Assembly (NCBI GenBank): GCA_026786185.1
Contig: JAJAYP010000268.1
Span: 1-41,529, forward strand
DNA from: Gemmatimonadaceae bacterium
GTDB lineage: Bacteria > Gemmatimonadota > Gemmatimonadetes > Gemmatimonadales > Gemmatimonadaceae
Reading direction: 5' to 3'
DNA length: 41,529 bases
The position numbers were made by a program, and so were the translations under genes. Numbering within the stretch: the stretch's first letter is position 1; each line of letters starts with the position of its first letter. This document shows, one piece after another, positions 17,239 to 25,373 of this stretch. The notes under the pieces were generated by a model. It was given only the letters and a program-made list of their open reading frames with translations, was not told the DNA's origin and did not search any database.

Positions 17239-18323
17239 CGCGCGGTCCAGAGCGTCCGATCGCCAGCAGCGCTCGCGGCCGCGACGTAGCCCTCGATCAT
17301 CGCCGATTCCGTGAACTCGCGGGCAACGCGAGCGCGGCCGGCCTTGCCCATGGCGAGCCGCTGGTTGTTGTCGGCGAGAAAGTTCGCGACGGTGGCGGCC
17401 GTGTCGTTCGGGTGCGCCGGTGGCAACAACACACCGGCGATGCCGTCCGGCACGTACAGCGACAGCAGCGGCGACCGCTCGGCGATCACTGGCACGCCGG
17501 CCGCCATGAAATCGAGACAGCCGAACGCACCGTCGTCGCCTTCGGCCGCTACCCAGCCGACTTCGGCCGCACCGACCACGGCCGCCATGTCGTCGCGCTC
17601 GCCCAGGAAACGCACGAGCGACGTGACACCGAGCGCCGAGGCGTGCATGTGTGTGTCGTCGTCATCGCATCCCGACCCGACGAGGGCGAGACGCAGCTCA
17701 GGATGGCGCGGCGCGAGCAGCGCCACGGTGCGGAGCGCGGTCGTGATGCGGCTCTTCGCCTTGCGATCGGCGACGCACACCATCAACTGCGTGCCCTGCT
17801 CCACGCCAAGGGTGCCGCGCGACGTCATGCGCATCTCGTCCGCCGTCTCGATGTTCACGGCGAGCGGAGCGACGAACGCCCGGTCGACAGCGCCTGCGTT
17901 GGCGCGGTCCATGTCGGTGCTGAAGAGCAGACGCGACGCTGCCATCCTGGTCGCGAGCCGCGAACCGCGGCCCGCGGACTCCGCCGCACCGGCGGCGATC
18001 CTCCTGATCACCGCGCCGCGTTCGGCCAACCGCATCGCCGAGCTGGCGACGAGTTGTTCGCGTTCCGAGTGCAGGAACACCACTTCGATGAAGCGATCCT
18101 TGAGCACCGTGCGGAGTCGCCACGCGTCACGGCTCACCGAGTCGGTGATCTGCAGCGGGACGACGTCCAGGCCCTGACTGGCGAACGCCTGCTCGGCCGT
18201 GGAGTCAGCCCGGCAGACGACCGTGACGGTCGCGCCCTTGACGGCGAGTCCCTGCGCGGCGACGGAAAAGGCGCGGGACGACCCGGACCACTCCGAAGCA
18301 GAGTGGTAGAACAGGAGACGCAT
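17235..18323 (-). CDS. Glycosyltransferase (GT4-like)
   Basis: LLFYHSASEWSGSSRAFSVAAQGLAVKGATVTVVC; VADRKAKSRITTALRTVALLAPRHPELRLALVGSG; GCLDFMAAGVPVIAERSPLLSLYVPDGIAGVLLPP. Confidence 0.85.
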   Translation of the reverse strand: MRLLFYHSASEWSGSSRAFSVAAQGLAVKGATVTVVCRADSTAEQAFASQGLDVVPLQITDSVSRDAWRLRTVLKDRFIEVVFLHSEREQLVASSAMRLAERGAVIRRIAAGAAESAGRGSRLATRMAASRLLFSTDMDRANAGAVDRAFVAPLAVNIETADEMRMTSRGTLGVEQGTQLMVCVADRKAKSRITTALRTVALLAPRHPELRLALVGSGCDDDDTHMHASALGVTSLVRFLGERDDMAAVVGAAEVGWVAAEGDDGAFGCLDFMAAGVPVIAERSPLLSLYVPDGIAGVLLPPAHPNDTAATVANFLADNNQRLAMGKAGRARVAREFTESAMIEGYVAAASAAGDRTLWTAR

Positions 18324-18324
18324 G

Positions 18325-20172
18325 TCAGCGAGCTCCGGACGCGACGGCGGACGTCAACGACGCGTCGTCCTCGCGACGCATCTGCGCCGCATGGAGCCGG
18401 TGATAGGTCCCGCGCTGCGCGAGCAATTCGGCATGCGTTCCGCGCTCGACGATCTCACCGCAGTCGAGGACGAGAATCTGGTCTGCGTGCACGACGGTAG
18501 AGAGACGGTGGGCGATGACGAAGACGGTGCGACCCGCCAGCAGGCGGTCGATCGCCTCTTGCACGAGTCGTTCCGATTCGGTGTCGAGGGCCGACGTGGC
18601 TTCGTCGAGGATGAGGATGGGCGGGTCGGTGAGGAGCGCGCGGGCGATCGCGAGACGCTGGCGCTGCCCCCCCGACAACCGCGTCCCGCGCTCCCCCAGC
18701 ACCGTATCGTAGCCTTGCGGTAGCTCCTCGATGAATGCGTGCGCATTGGCCGCGCTGGCGGCGCTCCGGACCTGGGCATCGGAGTACGTTCCCGCGTTCC
18801 CGTACGCGATGTTGTTGCGCACGGTGTCGTTGAACAGCACGGTGTCCTGACTGACGATGCCCGTGAGTCCGCGAAGCGATGGCAGGCTGATCGTCCGCGT
18901 GTCGACGCCGTCCAGGAGGATGACGCCGTTCGTCGGCTCGTAGAATCGCGGAATGAGGTCGACCAGCGTGCTCTTCCCCGCTCCGCTCGCACCGACGAGC
19001 GCCACGACGTCGCCCCGCTTCGCGCGAAACGTCACGTCCTTGAGCACCGGCTCGCCGTCGTACGCGAACGACACTCCCTGAAACAATAGCTCGTCGCGCA
19101 GCTCGGTCACGACGGCTGTCCCACGGTCGAGCTGCCGTTCGGTCGGTAAATCGAGCACCTCGAACAGCCGTTCGGCCGAGGCGAACGACTGTTGTGCGGT
19201 GGTGGGCGCCTGCGAGAGCTGCTTGAGCGGCGGCAGCAGGCGCATCACCATGATCATGAACGTCATGAGCGTCGCACTGTCCATCGCGCCCGAGCCGGAG
19301 AGAACCTCACGCGCGCCGATCCACAGGATCAGCATCGCCACCGAGGTGCCGATCATCTCGGTCATCGGTTGCGAGAGGGACGCCACCCGCGTGATGCGCA
19401 CCATACCGGACGAGTAGCGGAGGCTGGCGTCGGCGAACCGCCCATCCTCGTATGGCTCACCGCGAAACGACTTGACGAGGCGCACGCCGCTCACGACCTC
19501 CTGCAGCACGCTGGTGATCTCGCCGTAGTCGCCGCGAAGACGACGATGTCCGGTGCGCAGCTTCCGCAGCACCGGCTGCAGCGACAGCGTGAGCAGCGGG
19601 GCGATGACGAGCGCGACGAACGTCAGGCGCACGGAGTAGTTCAGGAGAATGATGATCGTGCCGACGATCTGCGCCAGGTTCTGGAGCGTCCGCGTCACCA
19701 GCTCCGTCACGAGCACCTTGGTCTGCTCGGTGTCGGCGAGGACACGCGAGATGATCTGACCGGTTTTCGTGCGCTGGAAATAGCCGAGCGGAAGGCGCTG
19801 GAGGTGCTGGAAGACTCCATCGCGCAGGTCGCGCGTGACGTATTCCTGGAGCGCGGCGCCGAGTTGCCCGCCGAGCCAGACGAAGATGTTCTTGAGCGCC
19901 ACGATCGCGATGATGGCCACCATCATCACCTCGACGGAGCCGAGGCGGTCGGCCGGATCGAGGAACGCGCCGACGAGCGACTGCTGCAGCCGCGTGATCC
20001 ACGTCGGCGATGTGCTCGGGATGAGCTGCGCTTCGCCGAACAGCGCGTTCAGGAACGGCACGAGCAGCGTGAAGGAGAACACGTCGAGCGCGGCGGCCAC
20101 GACGTTGCACGCGATCGTGCCGGCCATCCGCCACGAGTGTGGGCGCAGGTAGTGGAGCAGTCGACGGTACAC
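18325..20172 (-). CDS. MsbA-like ABC exporter (fused TMD-NBD)
   Basis: Walker A GASGAGKSTLVDLIPRFYEP, signature LSGGQRQRLAIARALL, Walker B ILILDEATSALD, H-loop AHRLSTV; N-terminal six-TM exporter fold. Confidence 0.93.
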   Translation of the reverse strand: MYRRLLHYLRPHSWRMAGTIACNVVAAALDVFSFTLLVPFLNALFGEAQLIPSTSPTWITRLQQSLVGAFLDPADRLGSVEVMMVAIIAIVALKNIFVWLGGQLGAALQEYVTRDLRDGVFQHLQRLPLGYFQRTKTGQIISRVLADTEQTKVLVTELVTRTLQNLAQIVGTIIILLNYSVRLTFVALVIAPLLTLSLQPVLRKLRTGHRRLRGDYGEITSVLQEVVSGVRLVKSFRGEPYEDGRFADASLRYSSGMVRITRVASLSQPMTEMIGTSVAMLILWIGAREVLSGSGAMDSATLMTFMIMVMRLLPPLKQLSQAPTTAQQSFASAERLFEVLDLPTERQLDRGTAVVTELRDELLFQGVSFAYDGEPVLKDVTFRAKRGDVVALVGASGAGKSTLVDLIPRFYEPTNGVILLDGVDTRTISLPSLRGLTGIVSQDTVLFNDTVRNNIAYGNAGTYSDAQVRSAASAANAHAFIEELPQGYDTVLGERGTRLSGGQRQRLAIARALLTDPPILILDEATSALDTESERLVQEAIDRLLAGRTVFVIAHRLSTVVHADQILVLDCGEIVERGTHAELLAQRGTYHRLHAAQMRREDDASLTSAVASGAR

Positions 20173-20175
20173 GCG

Positions 20176-21738
20176 TTACCGGCGAGGAGTGAGGAGTGAG
20201 ACCGGCAGGATGCACTCTTCCGGCGTCACGCCGCCATGCAGGAACGAGCCGCGATAGCGGCTCTGGTACTCGCGGAGCTTGGTCGGGTAGACGAAGAACG
20301 TATCGCCCGTCGCGAGCAGCGTGTTCACACCCATGCCGCGCTGCGGCAGCTTCAGCGTCTCCTCATTCCTGAACAGCAGCGCATGATCCGGATTTTCGGC
20401 GCGCAGGTCCTCGCCGAACTTGTAACGGAGGTTCTGGGTGGCGTCGCGGCGCGCGAACACCGTGGCGGGCGTGTGACAGTGGATCGATCCGTGATCACTG
20501 GTGATCAACACCTTCACCTTGCGCCGAGCGGCCTCCTGCAGCACGCTGAACAGCGCGGAGCGCCTGAACCACTGGAGCGTGAGCTGACGAAGCGCGATCT
20601 CGTCACGCGCCACTTCGTAGAGGATGGCGGACTCCGAGCGGCCGTGCGTGAGCAGGTCGACGAAGTTGAACACGAACGCGCTGATGCCGTCGGGAGCGAT
20701 CGCGTTCGCGAGTCGGCGCTCCAGCTCATCCGCGTCGTGCGACGACGAGATCTTGTCGTACTTCACCGGCGCCTTGTGGCCGATCTCGACGAGCTGCGCC
20801 GCGAGAAGATCGCGCTCATGGGCGTTGAGCGTCTCGTCCGCGCGCTCTCCCCACCAGTCGGGAAAGCGCGCGGCGATCTCATTGGGGAAGAGGCCGCTGA
20901 AGAGCGCATTTCTGGCGTAGGGCGTCGCCGTCGGCAGTATGCCGAAGTAATGCGTCGTCTCGATGTCGAACAACGGAGCGATCACCGGTTCGATGACCTT
21001 CCACTGGTCGAGTCGCAGGCAGTCGATCACGATGAAGACCGCCGCTCGTTCCTGCCGCAGGATGGGCATGAGGAACTCGCCGACGATGTCGATCGAGAGC
21101 GGGGGCCGGTCGCCCTCGAGGTCGGCCAGCCAGGCGGGATACGCGGTCGCCATGAACATCGCGAAGTCCCGGCGCAGCTCGGGAAAGAGTCCTCGCAGCG
21201 AATCGTGCAGCCCCATCTCGTTCGCGGTCGTGAGATCGAGGTCCCACTGGACGAGCTCGAGATAGCGGTCGATCCAGCCGCGCCAGTCCAGGTCGCGAGA
21301 CGATTCGGACTGCATGGCACGGAATCGGTCCACGAAGGCGCGCGCCACCGCCTGCTGTCGAATGCGCGGTCCGTCCAGCAGCCGCGCGACCATGGCATAG
21401 ACCTGCCTCGGCGTCACCGGCTTCACCAGGTACCCGCCGATGTCGCGACCCAGGGCCTCGGTGAGGGTCCCGTCTTCCTCGCTCTTGGTGACCATCACGA
21501 CCTGCAACGCGGGGGCGATGTCGCGCAACTCGCGAAGCGCCTCGAGCCCGCGCGTTCCGGGCATCTGCTCATCCAGGAGGACCAGGTCGAACGCACGTCT
21601 CCGCACCATCTCGGCGGCATCATCCGCGTTCGTCGCTGTCTCGACTTCGAACCCCTTGTCCCGCAGGAAGATGCGATGGGGCTCGAGCAGTTCTGCCTCG
21701 TCGTCGACCCAGAGGACGGCCTTGGCCTGGTGCGGCAT
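20176..21738 (-). CDS. PorX-like response regulator: REC domain plus PglZ/alkaline-phosphatase superfamily domain
   Basis: AVLWVDDEAELLEPHRIFLRDKGFEVETATNADDA..FDLVLLDEQMPGTRGLEAL; AAVFIVIDCLRLDQWKVIEPVI..YFGILPTATPYARNALFSGLFPNEI; VKVLITSDHGSIHCHTPATVFARRD; YPTKLREYQSRYRGSFLHGGVTPEECILPVSLL. Start trimmed to the MPHQAKAV Met. Confidence 0.9.
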   Translation of the reverse strand: MPHQAKAVLWVDDEAELLEPHRIFLRDKGFEVETATNADDAAEMVRRRAFDLVLLDEQMPGTRGLEALRELRDIAPALQVVMVTKSEEDGTLTEALGRDIGGYLVKPVTPRQVYAMVARLLDGPRIRQQAVARAFVDRFRAMQSESSRDLDWRGWIDRYLELVQWDLDLTTANEMGLHDSLRGLFPELRRDFAMFMATAYPAWLADLEGDRPPLSIDIVGEFLMPILRQERAAVFIVIDCLRLDQWKVIEPVIAPLFDIETTHYFGILPTATPYARNALFSGLFPNEIAARFPDWWGERADETLNAHERDLLAAQLVEIGHKAPVKYDKISSSHDADELERRLANAIAPDGISAFVFNFVDLLTHGRSESAILYEVARDEIALRQLTLQWFRRSALFSVLQEAARRKVKVLITSDHGSIHCHTPATVFARRDATQNLRYKFGEDLRAENPDHALLFRNEETLKLPQRGMGVNTLLATGDTFFVYPTKLREYQSRYRGSFLHGGVTPEECILPVSLLTPRR

Positions 21739-21842
21739 CTCGTAAACGTAGCACCGGTGTCCGGGCGGAGCGACGAAGCGGCGTCGTGGCGACGCGAAGC
21801 GGAGCATGCGGCGCTCACCGTACACTGTCCGCCCGCGAGACG

Positions 21843-22259
21843 ATGCGCCACATTTGCTGCGTGCCCCTCCCGCTACCGCCCTACGCGCTGTCTGCGCCCG
21901 CGTTCCCGTTTCCGCATCTGGCCGGCCTGGCGGGTCGCGCGCCGATCGGCGGCGCTCGGGAGGTGGCCCTCGCCTGCTTCGTGGCCGCGCGGCTTGCCGT
22001 GGACTGCACGGACCAACCGTCCGAGGCTGACGGGGTCGCGCGGTCGGCTCGAGCGGTTGGGGCCAAGGCCTGGCTGGGCACTCTCGCGCTACCGGTGCTC
22101 GTCCGCGGTCCGCTGCTGCGGTGTGTGGAAACCTCGTCGGACGGTCCGCCCGGCGCTGTAGGGAGAGCGGTCGCGGAGCTGGCAGTAGCGGGGGTCGCCT
22201 TCCTGGACGCTGGCTCGGTCACCGAGCTCGAGTCGCTGGCGGTTCTGCTGCGAGGGTGA
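21843..22259 (+). CDS. Hypothetical protein
   Basis: Open frame between divergent porX-like and downstream ATPase genes; no family recognised. Confidence 0.45.
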   Translation: MRHICCVPLPLPPYALSAPAFPFPHLAGLAGRAPIGGAREVALACFVAARLAVDCTDQPSEADGVARSARAVGAKAWLGTLALPVLVRGPLLRCVETSSDGPPGAVGRAVAELAVAGVAFLDAGSVTELESLAVLLRG

Positions 22260-22261
22260 GG

Positions 22262-22304
22262 CGCGACCCGGCAGAATTTTCCTTGCCCCGCTCCTTCGCC
22301 GGGT
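22262..22304. repeat. 9-bp inverted repeat with 25-nt spacer upstream of the DnaB-C-like ATPase
   Basis: CGACCCGGC (22262-22270) and GCCGGGTCG (22296-22304). Confidence 0.6.
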
Positions 22305-22317
22305 CGTATCTTTAACG

Positions 22318-23169
22318 ATGCCGCGCGGCGCCGACATCTCACCCCTGTCGCTCCTCATGGGCCGCGTCGATGCCGTAGCCGATGGGGCTCCGTCCGCCGA
22401 TACCGTCCCGTCGGGTTTTTCGAGCCTGGACAAGTTGCTCGGCGGCGGGTTCCGTCGTGGCGATCTCGTCGTTCTTGGCGGCGACGTGGGCAGCGGAAAG
22501 AGCGCGCTCGGCCTCGCGGTGGCGCTGAGGGTTGCTCAGCTCGGTCGCTCCACCCTGTTCTATTCGGGCGAAATGATGGTGGAGCGCGTGCTCGAGCGTG
22601 CGTTGGCCATCGAGGGACGGGCCCGGATCGACGACCTGCGGCGCGGCACGCTCGACGAGACCACTCGCTCAGGGGTGGGTGCTGCAGCGATTCGCCTGCG
22701 TGACGTGCTGCCCATGATCGAGCGCGTACCCATCGGCGGCGTGGGGGCGATCGCGGACGAGGTGCGCGCGATACGCGGGGTCGAGCTGATCGTGATCGAT
22801 GGGCTTGAGGCGCTGCTGCCCGGCGCTCGCACTGGCGTAGAGGAAGAAGGAGTCGCGGTGCGCGCACTGAAGCAGCTCGCGCTCGATGCGAAGGTTGCGA
22901 TCGTCCTCACGGCTCCCTTGCCGCACCTGGGCCAGCGCGACGACCGCCGGCCCCTGCTCGACGACTTCGGCGCACTCGGCGCCGTGAAGGAGCGCGCCGA
23001 CGTGGTGCTGGCGCTCTTTCGAGAGAGAATGTACGACAGCGCTCGCGGCATCGAGGGTGCGACGGAGCTGCTCGTGCGCAAAAATCGAAACGGCGGAACC
23101 GGCTACGTGGACCTGTATTTCTACGCGCAGTGGATGCGCTTCGAGGACATGCTCGACCCTGACCGATAG
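22318..23169 (+). CDS. Stand-alone DnaB C-terminal/RecA-fold ATPase
   Basis: VPSGFSSLDKLLGGGFRRGDLVVLGGDVGSGKSALGLAVALRVAQ..TLFYSGEMMVERVLERALA; Walker B VELIVIDGLEALLPG; LLVRKNRNGGTGYVDLYF resembles the DnaB C-terminus. No DnaB N-terminal domain. Confidence 0.82.
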   Translation: MPRGADISPLSLLMGRVDAVADGAPSADTVPSGFSSLDKLLGGGFRRGDLVVLGGDVGSGKSALGLAVALRVAQLGRSTLFYSGEMMVERVLERALAIEGRARIDDLRRGTLDETTRSGVGAAAIRLRDVLPMIERVPIGGVGAIADEVRAIRGVELIVIDGLEALLPGARTGVEEEGVAVRALKQLALDAKVAIVLTAPLPHLGQRDDRRPLLDDFGALGAVKERADVVLALFRERMYDSARGIEGATELLVRKNRNGGTGYVDLYFYAQWMRFEDMLDPDR

Positions 23170-23263
23170 GGGACCTGCGAGGCTCCCAACTGCCCAGGCG
23201 GAACCTATATTGAGCTGCGCACTATCCTCGACGACGATCGACATTCCCAGCGACGAGCTCCGC

Positions 23264-24013
23264 ATGGCCGGCCACAGTAAATGGAAGAACATCAAGCACT
23301 ACAAGGCGGCGACCGACGCCAAGCGTGGTGTGCTCTTCACGAAGTTGATTCGAGAGATCATGATGGCCGCCAAGCTCGGGGGCGGCGATCCATCGGCGAA
23401 CGCACGACTGCGCCTGGCGATCGACGCAGGCCGCTCGAAGTCGCTCCCCAAGGACAACATCGCGCGGGCGATCAAGAAAGGCACGGGGGACCTGGCGGGC
23501 GAGGCGATCCAGGAAGTGACGTACGAGGGATATGGGCCGGGCGGCGTGGCGCTGATCATCGACGCGATGACCGACAACCCGACCCGGACGGTGGCCGATG
23601 TGCGGCACAAGATGTCGCGCGCCGGCGGAAACCTGGGAACGCCGAATTCCGTGGCCTTCATGTTCGAGAAGAAGGGACAGCTGACCATCGACGTGGCCGT
23701 CCATGGCGACGAGGACGCCACGCTCGAGGCGGCGCTCGACGCCGGCGCCGAGGATTTCCGGCGAGAGGACGACGTGTACGTCGTGACGACCGACCCGGCA
23801 TCGTTTCACGCGGTGAAGTCGGCACTCGAGGCGAAGGGCATCGTGCCGACCGACGCGGAGCTTGCGATGGTGCCGAAGACCACGGTGCCGGTGAGTGGCC
23901 GCGAGAATGTCGAGGCGCTGTTCAAGCTCATCGACGCGCTCGAGGAGCTGGACGATGTGCAGAAGGTGTGGGCCAATTTCGACATCGACGACGCCGAACT
24001 GGCGGACCTCTAG
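23264..24013 (+). CDS. yebC: YebC/PmpR-family transcriptional regulator/translation factor
   Basis: MAGHSKWKNIKHYKAATDAKRGVLFTKLIREI...GDPSANARLRLAIDAGRSKSLPKDNIARAIKKGTG; start trimmed from 23057. Confidence 0.96.
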   Translation: MAGHSKWKNIKHYKAATDAKRGVLFTKLIREIMMAAKLGGGDPSANARLRLAIDAGRSKSLPKDNIARAIKKGTGDLAGEAIQEVTYEGYGPGGVALIIDAMTDNPTRTVADVRHKMSRAGGNLGTPNSVAFMFEKKGQLTIDVAVHGDEDATLEAALDAGAEDFRREDDVYVVTTDPASFHAVKSALEAKGIVPTDAELAMVPKTTVPVSGRENVEALFKLIDALEELDDVQKVWANFDIDDAELADL

Positions 24014-24020
24014 ACCTCTA
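24005..24020. repeat. Perfect 8-bp tandem duplication (gacctcta x2) spanning the yebC stop codon
   Basis: 24005-24012 and 24013-24020 are identical (gacctcta). Confidence 0.95.
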
Positions 24021-24034
24021 TCCAGGCGGCGCAC

Positions 24035-24604
24035 CTGCTCGTACTCGGCATCGATCCGGGCACGGCGAACACGGGCTATGGCGTCGTCCGTGGCGGCGGC
24101 GCCAGCACGCCCGTCCTCGTGGAGTGCGGCGTCATCCGCACGCGCGCCCGCGATCCCCTGCCGACACGTCTCCTCGAGATCCATGAAGGCATCATCGAAC
24201 TCATCGCGCGTCACGGACCGGACGCGCTCTCGGTGGAAGACGTGTTCTACGCGCGCAACGTGCGAACGACGGTGGTGCTGGGGCATGCACGCGGGGTCAT
24301 CCTGCTGGCGGCGGCCCAGCACGGACTCGTCGTGAACGAATACGCGCCCGCGGAGATCAAGAAGGCGGTGGTGGGCTCGGGTGGCGCGACGAAGGAGCAG
24401 GTACAATTCATGATCACGAAGCTGCTGCGACTGAAGAGTGCGCCGACGCCGTCCGACGCGGCCGACGGTGTGGCGGCTGCACTGGCGTGCCTGATGAGCG
24501 CGACGCTGCCGCGCATCGATGCGGGTGGCCGCGTGCGCGAGCCCTCGCGTCCAGCCAGTACCGCGTCTCCGTTCTCCGTTCCACCGAGCACCTTCCGCAC
24601 ATGA
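24035..24604 (+). CDS. ruvC: Crossover junction endodeoxyribonuclease RuvC, probable CTG start
   Basis: From CTG 24035: (M)LVLGIDPGTANTGYGVVRGG...LVECGVIRTR...LSVEDVFYARNVRTTVVLGHARGVILLAAAQHGL...YAPAEIKKAVVGSGGATKEQVQFMI...PSDAADGVAAALACLM. The ORF track only starts at internal ATG 24119. AGGCGG at 24024-24029 lies 5 nt upstream of CTG. Confidence 0.9.
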   Translation: MLVLGIDPGTANTGYGVVRGGGASTPVLVECGVIRTRARDPLPTRLLEIHEGIIELIARHGPDALSVEDVFYARNVRTTVVLGHARGVILLAAAQHGLVVNEYAPAEIKKAVVGSGGATKEQVQFMITKLLRLKSAPTPSDAADGVAAALACLMSATLPRIDAGGRVREPSRPASTASPFSVPPSTFRT

Positions 24605-25206
24605 TCGTCCAGGTCGCCGGCCAGTTGCTGACGAAGGAGCTCGACCGCGTCGAGATCCTCACCGACGGCGGAGTGGCCTACGAGCTGGCCTGTCCGCTCA
24701 ACGTGTACGAGGCGCTCCCGAAAACGGGGGAGCGCTGCATGCTGCACACGTACCTGGTCGTGAAGGAAGACGGCTGGCAACTGTTCGGATTCGTCACGGT
24801 GTACGAGCGGCGCGTTTTCCAGAAAGTGCTGGGCGCGAAAGGAGTGGGGCCGGCCCTGGCGCTGGGACTGTTGTCGTCGCTCACGGCGGACCGACTCGTG
24901 CGCGCCATTCGCGAGAAGGACGTGGCGACGCTGCAATCCGTACCGCGCGTGGGACGCAAGAAGGCGGAGCAGCTGATCCTCGACCTCGCCGACAAGCTGG
25001 ACCAGTTGCAGGCGTCCGGCACCGCGGCGGGCGTCGGCCGACCCGGTGCGCCCGGAACCGACGACGCGATCCGGGCGCTCGTCTCGCTCGGCTATTCCAC
25101 CGTCGATGCCGAGAAGGCGGTGCGCGGCGCGATCGACGGCGGCGCGAAGGGAATGTCGGCGCCGGAGCTGATTCGCTCTGCACTCGCGCGAATTGCAGGG
25201 CGGTGA
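24601..25206 (+). CDS. ruvA: Holliday junction branch migration protein RuvA
   Basis: MIVQVAGQLLTKELDRVEILTDGGVAYELACPLNVYEALPKTGERCMLHTYLVVKEDGWQLFGF; helix-hairpin-helix GAKGVGPALALGLLS and VPRVGRKKAEQLILDL. ATGA overlap with ruvC stop. Confidence 0.95.
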   Translation: MIVQVAGQLLTKELDRVEILTDGGVAYELACPLNVYEALPKTGERCMLHTYLVVKEDGWQLFGFVTVYERRVFQKVLGAKGVGPALALGLLSSLTADRLVRAIREKDVATLQSVPRVGRKKAEQLILDLADKLDQLQASGTAAGVGRPGAPGTDDAIRALVSLGYSTVDAEKAVRGAIDGGAKGMSAPELIRSALARIAGR

Positions 25207-25251
25207 CATTCCACGAGAGTCCTCGTTGGCTGGCACGGGTAATTCAATTTG

Positions 25252-25290
25252 GTACTCCGTACTTGGTACCAGGTACAAAGTACCAAGTAC
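25252..25290. repeat. GTAC array with exact 7-bp periodicity (six units)
   Basis: GTAC at 25252, 25259, 25266, 25273, 25280 and 25287. Confidence 0.9.
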
Positions 25291-25298
25291 CGTTTTTT
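25259..25298 (+). terminator. Possible intrinsic terminator downstream of ruvA
   Basis: 11-bp perfect inverted repeat GTACTTGGTAC (25259-25269) / GTACCAAGTAC (25280-25290), then CG and TTTTTT (25293-25298). Confidence 0.6.
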
Positions 25299-25373
25299 CG
25301 AGCTCCTTCCCACCGACCTAGCCGTCCGTCGTCCGTCGTATCAGCTTCGGACCACACCCTCAGCCTTCACCGC

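Noticed and set aside
20176-21738. PglZ domain as part of a BREX or Pgl phage-defence system
   Set aside because: The protein has a REC domain and PorX-type motifs. No brxC, pglX, brxA, brxB, brxL or pglW-like genes are in the window.
22318-23169. KaiC-type circadian clock ATPase
   Set aside because: Single ATPase domain with DnaB-like C-terminal motifs (LLVRKNRNGGTGYVDLYF); no KaiA or KaiB neighbours.
23222-24406. Minus-strand ORFs opposite yebC/ruvC, ruvB (28564..29631), yajC/def (32239..33408), rsmB (35042..36160), PASTA/rpe (36165..37688) and tlpA/tsaD (37402..38682)
   Set aside because: Antisense shadows of confident conserved genes; no recognisable protein families.
25252-25298. GTAC array as a CRISPR remnant
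   Set aside because: The period is 7 bp with no repeat/spacer structure and no cas genes in the window.
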